Positions 1 to 8,483 of a stretch of DNA of 64,000 bases are shown piece by piece. Under the pieces are notes generated by a model. It searched no databases and was not told where the DNA came from. It saw only the letters and a program-made list of their open reading frames with translations. Origin of the DNA: an uncultured Gammaproteobacteria bacterium (GTDB lineage Bacteria > Pseudomonadota > Gammaproteobacteria > GCA-002705445 > GCA-002716945); contig CACPCG010000004.1 of the NCBI GenBank assembly GCA_902632305.1, positions 1 through 64,000 on the forward strand, given 5' to 3'. The position numbers and the translations under genes were made by a program. Position 1 is the first letter of the stretch; the number at the start of each line of letters is the position of its first letter.

Positions 1-245
1 CTGGTAATGAATCGATTGCGTAAAAGGTTCCTCCCAAATACGTTAGAGGATTGAGAACAAATGTTGGGACAATATTTATATCATCAAAACTTTTTGCATA
101 CGCGGCATTGATAAAACCCGCTGTCGAAAAGAGAAAAGCTGTTAAAAAAGTTATAAGGATTACAAACGGTAGATTGTTGATCGGAATATCAATAAAAAAT
201 ATTGTGACTAAATAGACAGCAAAGCCAACAATTTTTAACACTCTC
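1..245 (-). pseudogene. ABC-2 type transporter permease, internal fragment (YadH-like)
   Basis: The minus strand of the first ~245 bases is open and translates to a membrane-protein segment ending in FDDINIVPTFVLNPLTYLG followed by GTFYAIDSLP. This is the hallmark block of ABC-2 export permeases of the YadH/NodJ type, where a Phe-Asp-Asp-Ile motif precedes the VPTFVLTPLTYLGG helix. The fragment covers roughly the middle third of such a ~255-residue protein. Its C-terminal part lies beyond the window start. Its N-terminal part, expected at higher coordinates, is absent: permease similarity fades near 245 and plus-strand btuB coding begins at once. It is therefore partial by the window edge on one side and broken on the other. 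No start codon or ATPase partner is visible. Family identification is from motif recall only. Confidence 0.7.
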
Positions 246-258
246 AACTCTGTAGAGG
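240..258. other. Junction truncating two head-to-head genes (possible chimera)
   Basis: Recognisable ABC-2 permease coding on the minus strand ends near 245 and recognisable BtuB plug-domain coding on the plus strand begins near 249. Both genes lose their 5' ends at the same place and there is no intergenic DNA, promoter or signal-peptide sequence. Inverted joins of this kind are a known artefact of multiple-displacement amplification and of metagenome assembly; a genuine inversion is the alternative. Confidence 0.6.
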
Positions 259-1886
259 TGATTACATCAGAAATGATTAAAAACAATGGCTCTGTCTCAC
301 TAGAGAATATTTTAAATCAATCAAGCTCAATCAGTATCGGGAGTAATGGCGGTTTTGGGCAGACTAAATCTATATTTATGAGAGGAACAGAGAGTAATCA
401 TACGAAAGTTTTAGTGAACGGCAATGAACTTAATCCGGGGACTCTAGGTGTTCCCTCGATTCAACATATTTCAGTTGATTTGATTGAAAAAATTGAAATC
501 TCTAAAGGAAGTATGTCAACACTCTACGGGAAGAATGCTATTGGTGGAGTTATAAATATAATTACCAAAAAGAATCAATTTGGTGAAGTTAAGTACAGAT
601 CTGGAAGATATTCGACTGAGAATATTACTTTCTCTGATGGAATTAATTATGAGAAACACAATTTTAATATAAACATGTCAAGATTTATAAGTGATTCATA
701 TAAAGCAAAAGTTACCTCATCACAAAATCACAGATATGATAATACCAATATTGACATGTCCTATAAATATGATATTGATAATCAGTATAATATTAATCTT
801 GATTACTACAAAAACACTGGTAACACAGAGTACGATAGCTTTGGTAGTAACTTAAATCAAAACCACAGAGATAACCATTTTAAGGCCTCATTGAATTCAA
901 CTAAAGCTAGTTCTAGTTATGATATTTTTTACTTAAGAAAGGGAAATGAAATCAATCAAGCGGCTCCAGGTGCTACTGATTATACGCACACAAAATCAGA
1001 CTCAATTGGATTAGAGTATTCAATAGATAACTCTAATAATGGAAATCTACTATTTGGTCTTAATTATACCGATGAATCGATGTATGAACTTTCTTTTGGT
1101 ACGTCATTTAAACATACAAATATGATTAGAGAGTTATATATTGCAAAAACTGCAATTTATCAGAATAATTTAAGCGTAAATTTAGGAGCAAGATTTATAA
1201 ATCACTCAGTATTCAACGATTATACGATTGGAAATCTTAATTTTGGATATATCATTAACCCGAATTTAATTTTCACTGCTGGTGTAGGTAAATCATTTAG
1301 GCCTCCTGACGCTACAGATTTGTTCGGTTTTAGTGGTAACTCAAATTTAAATCCAGAAAAATCAATGACTTCTGAGATTGGATTAAAGTATAAACATTCA
1401 AACGATACATCTGTATCAATATCAATATTTAATAATGAAATTAAAAACTTAATAGAATCAGATGGGTCAAAGATGCAGAATATAAACAAAGCTCGGATAA
1501 CAGGATTAGAATTCAATTTTGATAAAACGTATAAAGACCTGGTTTATAAGCTAAATTATACTTACCAAGAGTCTGATGATTTAACAAATGACACACTGCT
1601 ATCGCGGAGACCACGTAACAAAATTAGTGCAAACATTTTGAAAAAAATTAATAATCATGAATCATTCGACCTAATGTTAAGGGCTGAGTCAAAGAAGGAT
1701 AATTCTATATATGATGCGCACCGCCTGGGAGGATATTTGGTTGTAGACGCAAATTATGTCACAAGATTTCATGGATATAATATCAGTTTAAAAGCTGTGA
1801 ATCTCTTTGATAAAAAGTACAGATTGGCTCACAACTATAATACAGACGGAAAAGCATTTTTCTTAAGTGTGGGCAGTAGTTTTTGA
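258..1886 (+). CDS. btuB: TonB-dependent vitamin B12 receptor BtuB, 5'-truncated
   Basis: Outer-membrane TonB-dependent receptor, most like BtuB, importing cobalamin. The 542 residues contain most of the plug domain (residues 1-~105, with the RGTESNHTKVLVNG segment and SMSTLYGKNAIGGVINIIT) and a complete beta-barrel. Barrel landmarks match BtuB: the FGFSGNSNLNPEKS turn, LLSRRPRNK, NLFDKKYR and a C-terminal phenylalanine for BAM recognition. The signal peptide, TonB box and first plug strands are missing. The GTG at 258 is only the first possible start; plug-like coding (SVEVITSEMI) already begins near 249 and is open back to 216. Truncation coincides with the permease junction, so this copy as assembled could not be exported. 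The 3' end lies 4 bp from the convergent radical SAM gene. Confidence 0.85.
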   Translation: MITSEMIKNNGSVSLENILNQSSSISIGSNGGFGQTKSIFMRGTESNHTKVLVNGNELNPGTLGVPSIQHISVDLIEKIEISKGSMSTLYGKNAIGGVINIITKKNQFGEVKYRSGRYSTENITFSDGINYEKHNFNINMSRFISDSYKAKVTSSQNHRYDNTNIDMSYKYDIDNQYNINLDYYKNTGNTEYDSFGSNLNQNHRDNHFKASLNSTKASSSYDIFYLRKGNEINQAAPGATDYTHTKSDSIGLEYSIDNSNNGNLLFGLNYTDESMYELSFGTSFKHTNMIRELYIAKTAIYQNNLSVNLGARFINHSVFNDYTIGNLNFGYIINPNLIFTAGVGKSFRPPDATDLFGFSGNSNLNPEKSMTSEIGLKYKHSNDTSVSISIFNNEIKNLIESDGSKMQNINKARITGLEFNFDKTYKDLVYKLNYTYQESDDLTNDTLLSRRPRNKISANILKKINNHESFDLMLRAESKKDNSIYDAHRLGGYLVVDANYVTRFHGYNISLKAVNLFDKKYRLAHNYNTDGKAFFLSVGSSF

Positions 1887-1890
1887 TTCG

Positions 1891-3480
1891 CTACTTGTGA
1901 GGTATTGGTTGGATAAATATTGTATCTGAAGGAACAACCATTAGAGGATCAATTGGCACAGGTCCTTTCTTGTACTTTTCATACAACTCATAAATTTCAG
2001 AGCTGTCGGCAAAACGTCTATCTGGATCATCTTTGAGAAATTTTTCAGGTATTTCTTTCTCTCCAGTAACATATTTCATGAAGTCGTCATGAAGTTCCAT
2101 TGTTTTCTCCTTAGACATGCATGGATTTCGAAGTGTAGGCTCCTGTCTCATCGTAATTTTCCCTTTACTCATGCCTTTAAAACCTGGTTCTGTGTGAGCT
2201 GTTATTAAATTCATATCTAACGCAATGTTATGAATAACAGTTCCCATGTATGCGGCCATGAATGAAACATCAAAAGACGTAAGTTCTGGATCGAGTGCTC
2301 TTATTTGTTTGTTTAGTTTTATAGTTTCAAAGAAGTCTTCTTCATATTCACCTGGGACACCAAGTATATTATTTGCAGTAGACCTAATTTTATACTTTGC
2401 CATCAATGCAAATTTCTCCATGTAAAATTTATTATCCATTTTTCCTTTAAATAAAAGATTTCTTCTTACCCAATCACTTCCGGTTTCGAGACCAATCGCG
2501 ATACCAACGCATCCACTCTCTTTGAGTAAAGGAAGATTATGTTCATTTACTGTTTCTATACAAGTATTGATCCAATATGGAATTTTAACTTCATTTTTCC
2601 AAAGCTCAAAAAATTCTTCAAGTTCTTTTGGTTGTCGACCAAGAAAATTGTCGTCAGTAAACATTACAAGAGTAAAATTTCTTTTTTTATGAATGTGTTT
2701 AACTTCATCAATACATCTTCTTGGTGATTTATTCCTTCTTACTTTACCAGCTTCTTCTTGGAATACTTGGAACGCGCGATTGATACAGTAATGACATCTG
2801 TGCATGCAACCTCTTGAGAATTCAAAAAAACCTGTTACATGTAACTCTCCATCATAAGGCTTTGTAAAATGTTTATCATCCCAGAAATCTAATTTCTGAA
2901 AAGGGACCTCGTCCATATCTAAGTATTTAACAAGACCAGTATTCTTGGTTAGATTGTCATGTTGATACCATAAATTAGGTACTTTTGAGACATCGCCTCC
3001 TTTTTCCAAAGCCGCAATTAACTCAACGAATGCAACTTCACCTTCACCTTCAACTAGATAATCAATATTTGGGTTCTCAATCATAACTCGAGGCACAACT
3101 GTTGGCATACTTCCTCCAACAACAACTGGAATATCCATAGTTTGTTTCGCCAAGCCCAATAATCTATGTGCATATGTGTAGGCATCTTCAACAATTGTGG
3201 TTGCAAGTAAGTCTGGTTTGAAATCTTTTATTAACTGAACCCACTCTTCTTCTATTTCGTTAGTGGATTTTTTACTGAAATAATTATCAAGAGTTACAGG
3301 TTTTACCAACCCAACTTCTTCACGCTTCTCATTATCTTGATTGGAATCAGAATTCATAAAAGTTGTGTCAAACAACTTCACTTCATGACCTGCGTTTTCT
3401 ACACAAGTCATAATTAGAGTGAGGCCCACTGGACATCTAAAGTAACCCTCATGATTAGGGTATAAAAATAATACTTTCAT
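1891..3480 (-). CDS. B12-binding domain radical SAM protein
   Basis: Cobalamin-binding-fold N-terminus (residues 1 to about 190, starting MKVLFLYPNHEG with the GGSMPTVVP and GEGEVAFVEL segments) followed by a radical SAM core. The 4Fe-4S-binding CX3CX2C motif is C225-C229-C232 (SRGCMHRCHYCINRAF). This architecture is shared by class B radical SAM enzymes such as BchE-like and P-methyltransferase-like proteins, which use SAM and often methylcobalamin to modify a substrate that cannot be predicted from sequence. There is no classical DxHxxG cobalamin motif, as is usual for this family. Its position between btuB and DUF6580 fits a protein that consumes imported B12, but that link is inference. 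Convergent with btuB; short AT-rich upstream region (3481-3585) shared with the divergent DUF6580 gene. Confidence 0.85.
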   Translation of the reverse strand: MKVLFLYPNHEGYFRCPVGLTLIMTCVENAGHEVKLFDTTFMNSDSNQDNEKREEVGLVKPVTLDNYFSKKSTNEIEEEWVQLIKDFKPDLLATTIVEDAYTYAHRLLGLAKQTMDIPVVVGGSMPTVVPRVMIENPNIDYLVEGEGEVAFVELIAALEKGGDVSKVPNLWYQHDNLTKNTGLVKYLDMDEVPFQKLDFWDDKHFTKPYDGELHVTGFFEFSRGCMHRCHYCINRAFQVFQEEAGKVRRNKSPRRCIDEVKHIHKKRNFTLVMFTDDNFLGRQPKELEEFFELWKNEVKIPYWINTCIETVNEHNLPLLKESGCVGIAIGLETGSDWVRRNLLFKGKMDNKFYMEKFALMAKYKIRSTANNILGVPGEYEEDFFETIKLNKQIRALDPELTSFDVSFMAAYMGTVIHNIALDMNLITAHTEPGFKGMSKGKITMRQEPTLRNPCMSKEKTMELHDDFMKYVTGEKEIPEKFLKDDPDRRFADSSEIYELYEKYKKGPVPIDPLMVVPSDTIFIQPIPHK

Positions 3481-3585
3481 ATTAAATTCCTTTTATTGCT
3501 TACAAGAATAGCACTATATATTAGCTAATTAAACAGTATTTCTCACAAATACGAGGTTTTATGATAATATTATGTAGTCATACTT

Positions 3586-4134
3586 ATGGAAAAAATAGAC
3601 AAAAAAACTACTGAAATAAGATCATGGTTAATGTTAACTGGGATTTTTCTAGTATTACTGATTTTAAGTAGATTGCTTGTTGAAGTACCAAATTTCACTC
3701 CAACAATATCTTTGATTATATTCGCATCATTATTTATCAGAAATAATTATGCAATAATGCTTATTGTTGTATGCTCTCAGCTGATTAGTGACTATTTCTT
3801 AGGTTTCTACCAGAGCATGTTTTTTGTTTACATATCATACATACTTATCGGTGTTTACTCTTTATATTTTCTCAAAATAATTAGTTATTTACCAATATTG
3901 CTAATCTCCATCTCTGCTCCGATATTTTTCTATATCGTGACGAATTTTGGAGTATGGTTTACGATGGACTTGTATCCGCCGACTTCGAAAGGTCTTATCA
4001 ATAGCTATGTTGCAGGAGTACCGTTCTTGAAGTCTTCTGTCCTATCAACAATTATTTATTCTTCAACAATATATGTTATTTGTAAATATTTTGTTCTAGT
4101 AGACTTCAAAAAATTTCAAACTACTGAAAAATAG
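3586..4134 (+). CDS. DUF6580 family membrane protein, putative vitamin transport component
   Basis: A 182-residue protein with about five or six hydrophobic segments. The arrangement PNFTPTISL, SDYFLGFY, FVYISYILIG, ITNFGVWF and ...YVAGVPFLKSSVLSTIIY is typical of DUF6580, a family of predicted small transport proteins resembling the substrate-binding (S) subunits of ECF transporters. No ATPase (EcfA) or T subunit is adjacent. Proximity to a BtuB-type receptor and a B12-binding radical SAM protein suggests an inner-membrane cobalamin step, comparable in concept to BtuM; this is inference. It is divergent from the radical SAM gene and ends 1 bp before the convergent nrdB stop. No Shine-Dalgarno sequence is evident before the ATG. 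Confidence 0.65.
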   Translation: MEKIDKKTTEIRSWLMLTGIFLVLLILSRLLVEVPNFTPTISLIIFASLFIRNNYAIMLIVVCSQLISDYFLGFYQSMFFVYISYILIGVYSLYFLKIISYLPILLISISAPIFFYIVTNFGVWFTMDLYPPTSKGLINSYVAGVPFLKSSVLSTIIYSSTIYVICKYFVLVDFKKFQTTEK

Positions 4135-4135
4135 A

Positions 4136-5317
4136 TTAGTCGAACTTTAATTGACCACCAGTTTTATATTCAGTAACTCTTGTCTCAAAAAAGTTCTTTT
4201 CTTTCTTAAGATCCATTATTTCAGACATCCACTCGAATGGGTTAATTGCGCCAGGATACTGTTCTGGTAATCCTATTCTTACAAGTCTTCGGTTAGCAAT
4301 AAATTTAACAAATTCTTCGTACTGACTTGGATTTATACCTAATATAGGTTTAGGCATAGTATCGTAAGCGTATTGAATCTCCAATTTGACACCAGTTTTA
4401 ATTAACTCGACCATCTCCTCTTTAAATGATTCCGTCCACAACTCTGGATTTTCAATTACTATTTGATTTATCACATCCATACCAAAATTCATATGCATTG
4501 ACTCATCTCTTAGAATATATTGAAATTGTTGAGCAACTCCTGTTAGTTTGTTTCGTCTACCCATAGATAATATTTGAGTAAAACCAACATAGAAAAATAT
4601 ACCCTCAAAAACAACATAAAAAGCAATTAAATCTCTCAAAAGCCGCTGGTTGCTCTCTTTTGATCCTGTTCTAAAGTTAGGATCGCCCAGACTCTGTGTG
4701 AATGGCAGTGCCCATTCTGCCTTTGTTGCAACAGCAGGTATCTCTCTATACATGTTAAATATTCTAGTTTCCTCTAAGCCTAAAGATTGAACACAGTATG
4801 TATATGCATGGGTGTGTATTGCCTCTTCAAAAGCTTGCCTCAACAAGTACTGCCGACATTCTGGATTTGTAATATGTCTGTACACGGCTAATACAAGGTT
4901 ATTAGCAACAAGAGAATCTGCGGTTGAGAAGAAACCTAAATTAACTTCAACAATTTTTCTTTCATCCTCAGTTAACCCTTTTGGGTCATTCCACAATTTG
5001 ATGTCATCATGCATTGCAATTTCTTCAGGCATCCAGTGATTAGCTGAACCATCAAGATATTTTTTCCAAGCCCACTCATATTTGAAAGGAACTAACTGAT
5101 TAAGATCAGCTCTACAGTTAATTATTGCCTTATCGTCTACTCTGATTCTACCTGCACCCTTCTCAATATTCTCAATACCAGTGAGTCCCTCAAGATCACC
5201 AGTTGATGTGACATCTTGAGAAATACCATCTAAGTTTTCAACTACTGTGCTTTTATCTGATACTTTTGGATCAGGTTTACTCAATGCTTCATTAATTGGA
5301 TCGTCCCAGTTGTACAT
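4136..5317 (-). CDS. nrdB: Class I ribonucleotide reductase beta subunit NrdB
   Basis: Small, metal- and radical-bearing subunit of aerobic ribonucleotide reductase, which supplies dNTPs. By alignment to E. coli R2, all ligands are present: D134, E165, H168, E238, E272 and H275. The radical tyrosine is kept as Y172 in EEAIHTHAY, so this is an ordinary tyrosyl-radical enzyme rather than the Chlamydia-type class Ic, which has Phe there and Glu at the first ligand. The [12 protein letters not shown] and [15 protein letters not shown] segments place it with the ~390-residue NrdB branch found in Pseudomonas and Chlamydia. It is the last gene of nrdA-orf51-nrdB; its Shine-Dalgarno (AAAGGCGG) lies inside the end of orf51, so its translation is probably coupled. 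Confidence 0.96.
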   Translation of the reverse strand: MYNWDDPINEALSKPDPKVSDKSTVVENLDGISQDVTSTGDLEGLTGIENIEKGAGRIRVDDKAIINCRADLNQLVPFKYEWAWKKYLDGSANHWMPEEIAMHDDIKLWNDPKGLTEDERKIVEVNLGFFSTADSLVANNLVLAVYRHITNPECRQYLLRQAFEEAIHTHAYTYCVQSLGLEETRIFNMYREIPAVATKAEWALPFTQSLGDPNFRTGSKESNQRLLRDLIAFYVVFEGIFFYVGFTQILSMGRRNKLTGVAQQFQYILRDESMHMNFGMDVINQIVIENPELWTESFKEEMVELIKTGVKLEIQYAYDTMPKPILGINPSQYEEFVKFIANRRLVRIGLPEQYPGAINPFEWMSEIMDLKKEKNFFETRVTEYKTGGQLKFD

Positions 5318-5323
5318 AATGTT

Positions 5324-5479
5324 TTACCGCCTTTGTTTTATTGTTAATTGCTGCCATCCTTTCAGCGCAGACAAATTCTTTTTTGTAATTTCGAGTTCTT
5401 CTAATTCTCTTTTGATGTTTAGAATTGTATAAATTAATAACATGACTAAAATTACTACTGATGAAATCAAATATATCAT
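5324..5479 (-). CDS. Small membrane/coiled-coil protein between nrdA and nrdB (51 aa)
   Basis: An unannotated 51-codon ORF fills the gap between nrdA and nrdB exactly. Its ATG overlaps the nrdA stop in an ATGA arrangement (5476-5479) and its TAA lies 6 nt before the nrdB ATG, with the nrdB Shine-Dalgarno inside its last codons. The product starts MIYLISSVVILVMLLIYTIL, a single hydrophobic helix, followed by a charged helix (NIKRELEELEITKKNLSALK) likely to form a coiled coil, and a basic tail ending KQRR. Translational coupling on both sides argues that it is real. I recognise no family. It could tether or modulate ribonucleotide reductase at the membrane, which is speculation. An overlapping longer frame at 5292-5504 has no such features. 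Confidence 0.65.
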   Translation of the reverse strand: MIYLISSVVILVMLLIYTILNIKRELEELEITKKNLSALKGWQQLTIKQRR

Positions 5480-8331
5480 TGACACGCCTCACACTCTGGA
5501 TCATCTATCAAACACTGTTTATTCTCCGAATTATTAGTGACTGCGTTCAAGGCAGACGAGGAGTTATCTGTAGTACTTTTCTCAACATGCGTTGCGCCTA
5601 AGGATCTTAAATAATAAGTTGTTTTAAGACCTCTAATCCAAGCGAGCTTATATGCGCTGTCAAGTTTTTTTCCGTCCGTGTCGGGTATGTATAAATTTAA
5701 TGACTGAGACTGGTCTAACCATTTTTGACGTCTCGCTGCAGCTTCTACCAACCATCTTGTATCGATTTCAAAACATGTCTGATATAAATTTTTTAGGTCT
5801 TCTGGGACTCTACTAATTGAACCTAGTTGCCCATCAAAATACTTCAAATCTTTAATCATAACCTCATCCCATATTTTTGCTTTCTTGAAGTCATCTATCA
5901 AATAAGGATTAATTACAGTAAATTCCCCTGACAAATTAGATTTAACATATAGATTTTGATAAGTCGGCTCTATAGATTGAGATACACCACAGATATTTGA
6001 GATCGTTGCTGTTGGAGCAATTGCTAATGTGTTTGAATTTCTCATGCCGTTTTGCTTAATTTGCTCTCTTAATTTGTTCCAATCCAATGATTCGCTCATA
6101 TCTACATCTAAATATTTTCCACGAATTTTTTTCAAATTTCTCAGACTATCAATCGGTAGAATCCCCTTACTCCATAGCGAGCCTTCGAATGTTTCGTATG
6201 CGCCTCGTTCCTTTGCAAGTTCCATAGACGAGGAGATTGCAAAGTAGCTTATTACCTCCATGCTTGTATCAGCAAACTTCACAGCATCCTCAGACGCATA
6301 AGGTAATCTAAGCTTATAAAGTGAGTCTTGAAAACCCATGACTCCTAGGCCAACTGGTCGATGTTTGAAATTGGAATTTTTTGCTTTGTCAACACTGTAG
6401 TAGTTATAGTCAATAACGTTATCAAGCATTCTCATAGCTGTTTTTACCGTTTTGTGAAGCTTCTTTGTATCGAGTTTTTGGTTTTTATCGATATGCGCTG
6501 AGAGATTTACAGACCCAAGATTACATACTGCTATTTCATCTTTTGAGGTATTAAGCGTAATTTCAGTACATAAATTTGATGAATGAACAACACCAACATG
6601 TTGCTGTGGTGATCTCAAATTACATGGGTCTTTAAATGTTATCCATGGATGACCTGTTTCAAAGAGCATGCTTAAGATTTTTCTCCACAAATCAACAGCT
6701 TTAATTTTTTTATGATTTAGTATACTGCCTGCTGCAACCTTATCTTCGTATTCTTCGTATTTTTTCTCGAATTCTAGACCTGTGAGATCGTGAAGGTCTG
6801 CTGCATCATTAGGTGAAAATAATGTCCACTCTTCATCATTATGAACTCTTTTCATGAAAAGGTCCGGTATCCAGTTAGCAGTATTCATATCGTGCGTTCT
6901 TCTTCTATCGTCACCTGTATTTTTTCTCAACTCTAAAAATTGCTCTATATCTAGATGCCAAGTTTCTAAATAAGCACACATGGCTCCTTTGCGCTTGCCT
7001 CCCTGGTTGACTGCAACAGCTGTATCGTTGGCAACTTTTAAAAAAGGGATAACGCCCTGACTTTTACCATTTGTACCTTTAATGTATGATCCAAGTGCGC
7101 GTACTTGCGACCAATCGTTACCGAGTCCACCAGCGAATTTTGATAACATAGCATCATCACTTATTCCTTCAAATATTCCTTTGAGATCATCTGGAATGGT
7201 AGATAAATAACACGATGAAAGTTGTGGTCGTAGAGTACCTGAATTAAATAGAGTTGGTGTGCTACACATGAAATCAAATGAAGAAATTAAATTATAAAAC
7301 TCAACTGCCTTCTCTTCTCTATTTTTCTCGTTAATTGCTAATCCCATTGCGACTCTCATAAAAAAAGCTTGCGGTAATTCAAATCTAGTTTCTTTAGAAT
7401 GAATGAAATAACGATCGTATAGCGTTTGTAGACCCAAGTAAGTAAATAATTTATCTTTCTCGGCGTTTAAATTTTTTGATAAGAAATCTAAATCGTATGA
7501 TAATAATTCTTTGTCGAGTAAATTTAACTCTACGGCCTTGGCAAGGTATGACTTAAAATAATCAGGATATAATCCCCGCATATCCTTAAGAGATGGTGAA
7601 ACATCCTTATCATCTAAAAAGGTAAGAGCTTCCTCGTATATGCTATTTAAAAGAAGTCTAGCAACTACGTTTGAATAATTTGGATCTTTTTCTATAAGAG
7701 GTCTTACTGAAATTAGAATAGAGCTAGATAAGTCCTCTTTTTTTATTCCATCATATATATTTTTGTCTATGGTCTGATAAATTTCATCCTCAGATACATC
7801 ATCAATGCCCTCGCAACTTTCTGCAATTGTGAGCTTGAGTTTTGCCAAATCAAGCTTTTGTGATGAACCATCGTCTAAGATAACTGACTTGTCTATTGGT
7901 GAATCATCAAAATCAGTTGATTGATTCGAACTTCTAGCCTTTGCTCTTTCTTCTCTGTAGAGCACATACGATCTCGCAACGTCCTGATAACCTGCACGCA
8001 TGATTGCTAGTTCAACTTGATCCTGTATATCCTCAATGTGGACGACGCCTCCCTCGGGGAAGCGTCTTTTGATAGCAACATCTACTTTCTCGGCCAAAGA
8101 CTCTACTTCATTATGTATTCTTGTAGATGCTGCGGCGCTACTTCCTTCAACACTGAGGAATGCTTTGGTCATAGCAACAGTTATCTTACTTAAATCATAA
8201 GATGTAACTTTTCCGTTGCGTCGCATTACTCTATACATCCCAGGTATAGGTGACATATTAACGTCACGACTTGCTAAATCTGATTCTGCCAATTCTGCGA
8301 AATCTTGGCCATCTTGTAATTCTTCTTTCAT
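5476..8331 (-). CDS. nrdA: Class I ribonucleotide reductase alpha subunit NrdA with two ATP cones
   Basis: Large catalytic subunit of ribonucleotide reductase (951 aa). Two successive ATP-cone regulatory domains are visible at about 33-128 (MRRNGKVTSYDLSKI...) and 148-236 (KSVILDDGSSQKLDLAKL...), as in Pseudomonas NrdA. The catalytic core has the redox cysteine pair C374 (SSCYLST) and C603, the thiyl-radical cysteine C588 and E590 in SNLCTEITL, and N586. The C-terminal tail ends ...DDPECEACQ, carrying the swinging CxxC-type thiols that re-reduce the active site. The upstream region has a clear sigma70 promoter with NrdR boxes. The stop overlaps the start of the small ORF, which is followed by nrdB. 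Confidence 0.97.
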   Translation of the reverse strand: MKEELQDGQDFAELAESDLASRDVNMSPIPGMYRVMRRNGKVTSYDLSKITVAMTKAFLSVEGSSAAASTRIHNEVESLAEKVDVAIKRRFPEGGVVHIEDIQDQVELAIMRAGYQDVARSYVLYREERAKARSSNQSTDFDDSPIDKSVILDDGSSQKLDLAKLKLTIAESCEGIDDVSEDEIYQTIDKNIYDGIKKEDLSSSILISVRPLIEKDPNYSNVVARLLLNSIYEEALTFLDDKDVSPSLKDMRGLYPDYFKSYLAKAVELNLLDKELLSYDLDFLSKNLNAEKDKLFTYLGLQTLYDRYFIHSKETRFELPQAFFMRVAMGLAINEKNREEKAVEFYNLISSFDFMCSTPTLFNSGTLRPQLSSCYLSTIPDDLKGIFEGISDDAMLSKFAGGLGNDWSQVRALGSYIKGTNGKSQGVIPFLKVANDTAVAVNQGGKRKGAMCAYLETWHLDIEQFLELRKNTGDDRRRTHDMNTANWIPDLFMKRVHNDEEWTLFSPNDAADLHDLTGLEFEKKYEEYEDKVAAGSILNHKKIKAVDLWRKILSMLFETGHPWITFKDPCNLRSPQQHVGVVHSSNLCTEITLNTSKDEIAVCNLGSVNLSAHIDKNQKLDTKKLHKTVKTAMRMLDNVIDYNYYSVDKAKNSNFKHRPVGLGVMGFQDSLYKLRLPYASEDAVKFADTSMEVISYFAISSSMELAKERGAYETFEGSLWSKGILPIDSLRNLKKIRGKYLDVDMSESLDWNKLREQIKQNGMRNSNTLAIAPTATISNICGVSQSIEPTYQNLYVKSNLSGEFTVINPYLIDDFKKAKIWDEVMIKDLKYFDGQLGSISRVPEDLKNLYQTCFEIDTRWLVEAAARRQKWLDQSQSLNLYIPDTDGKKLDSAYKLAWIRGLKTTYYLRSLGATHVEKSTTDNSSSALNAVTNNSENKQCLIDDPECEACQ

Positions 8332-8423
8332 TGCACTTATCTATCCTTTAATTATTTTTCTATATGTCCCTAATTCAATGTTCGAGGCCTAATATTCGTC
8401 ATTAGTGACTTTAACACCCTTAA

Positions 8424-8452
8424 ATTATATCACTAAATATTGTGGTTGTAAG
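8424..8452 (-). promoter_or_regulatory. nrdA sigma70 promoter
   Basis: On the minus strand a CTTACA -35 (8447-8452) and a perfect TATAAT -10 (8424-8429) are separated by 17 bp, about 90 bp before the nrdA ATG. The spacer is occupied by the first NrdR-box-like palindrome. Confidence 0.7.
8430..8445. promoter_or_regulatory. NrdR box 1 (proximal)
   Basis: TCACTAAATATTGTGG fits the NrdR consensus ACAC-W-ATATAT-W-GTGT as TCAC, eight A/T bases, GTGG. It lies between the -35 and -10 of the nrdA promoter, where a repressor would block RNA polymerase. NrdR itself is not in the window. Confidence 0.7.
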
Positions 8453-8461
8453 TATTATGAA

Positions 8462-8477
8462 CACCAATATATTGTGT
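8462..8477. promoter_or_regulatory. NrdR box 2 (distal)
   Basis: CACCAATATATTGTGT has a perfect AATATATT core and a perfect GTGT right half. Its centre is 32 bp from that of box 1, three helical turns, the spacing typical of paired NrdR boxes. Confidence 0.7.
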
Positions 8478-8483
8478 TTTTTT

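Noticed and set aside
3481-3585. Operator between the radical SAM and DUF6580 genes
   Set aside because: The 105 bp are AT-rich with several weak -10-like sequences but no clear palindrome or repeat; nothing specific can be supported.
4136-5317. NrdB as a class Ic (manganese/iron, tyrosine-less) enzyme because of its Chlamydia-like sequence
   Set aside because: The radical tyrosine position is Tyr (Y172) and the first ligand is Asp (D134), unlike the Phe and Glu of class Ic.
5292-5504. 70-codon minus-strand frame across the nrdA/nrdB gap
   Set aside because: It overlaps both genes, has no family character, and a better-framed 51-codon ORF with exact start/stop coupling occupies the same gap.
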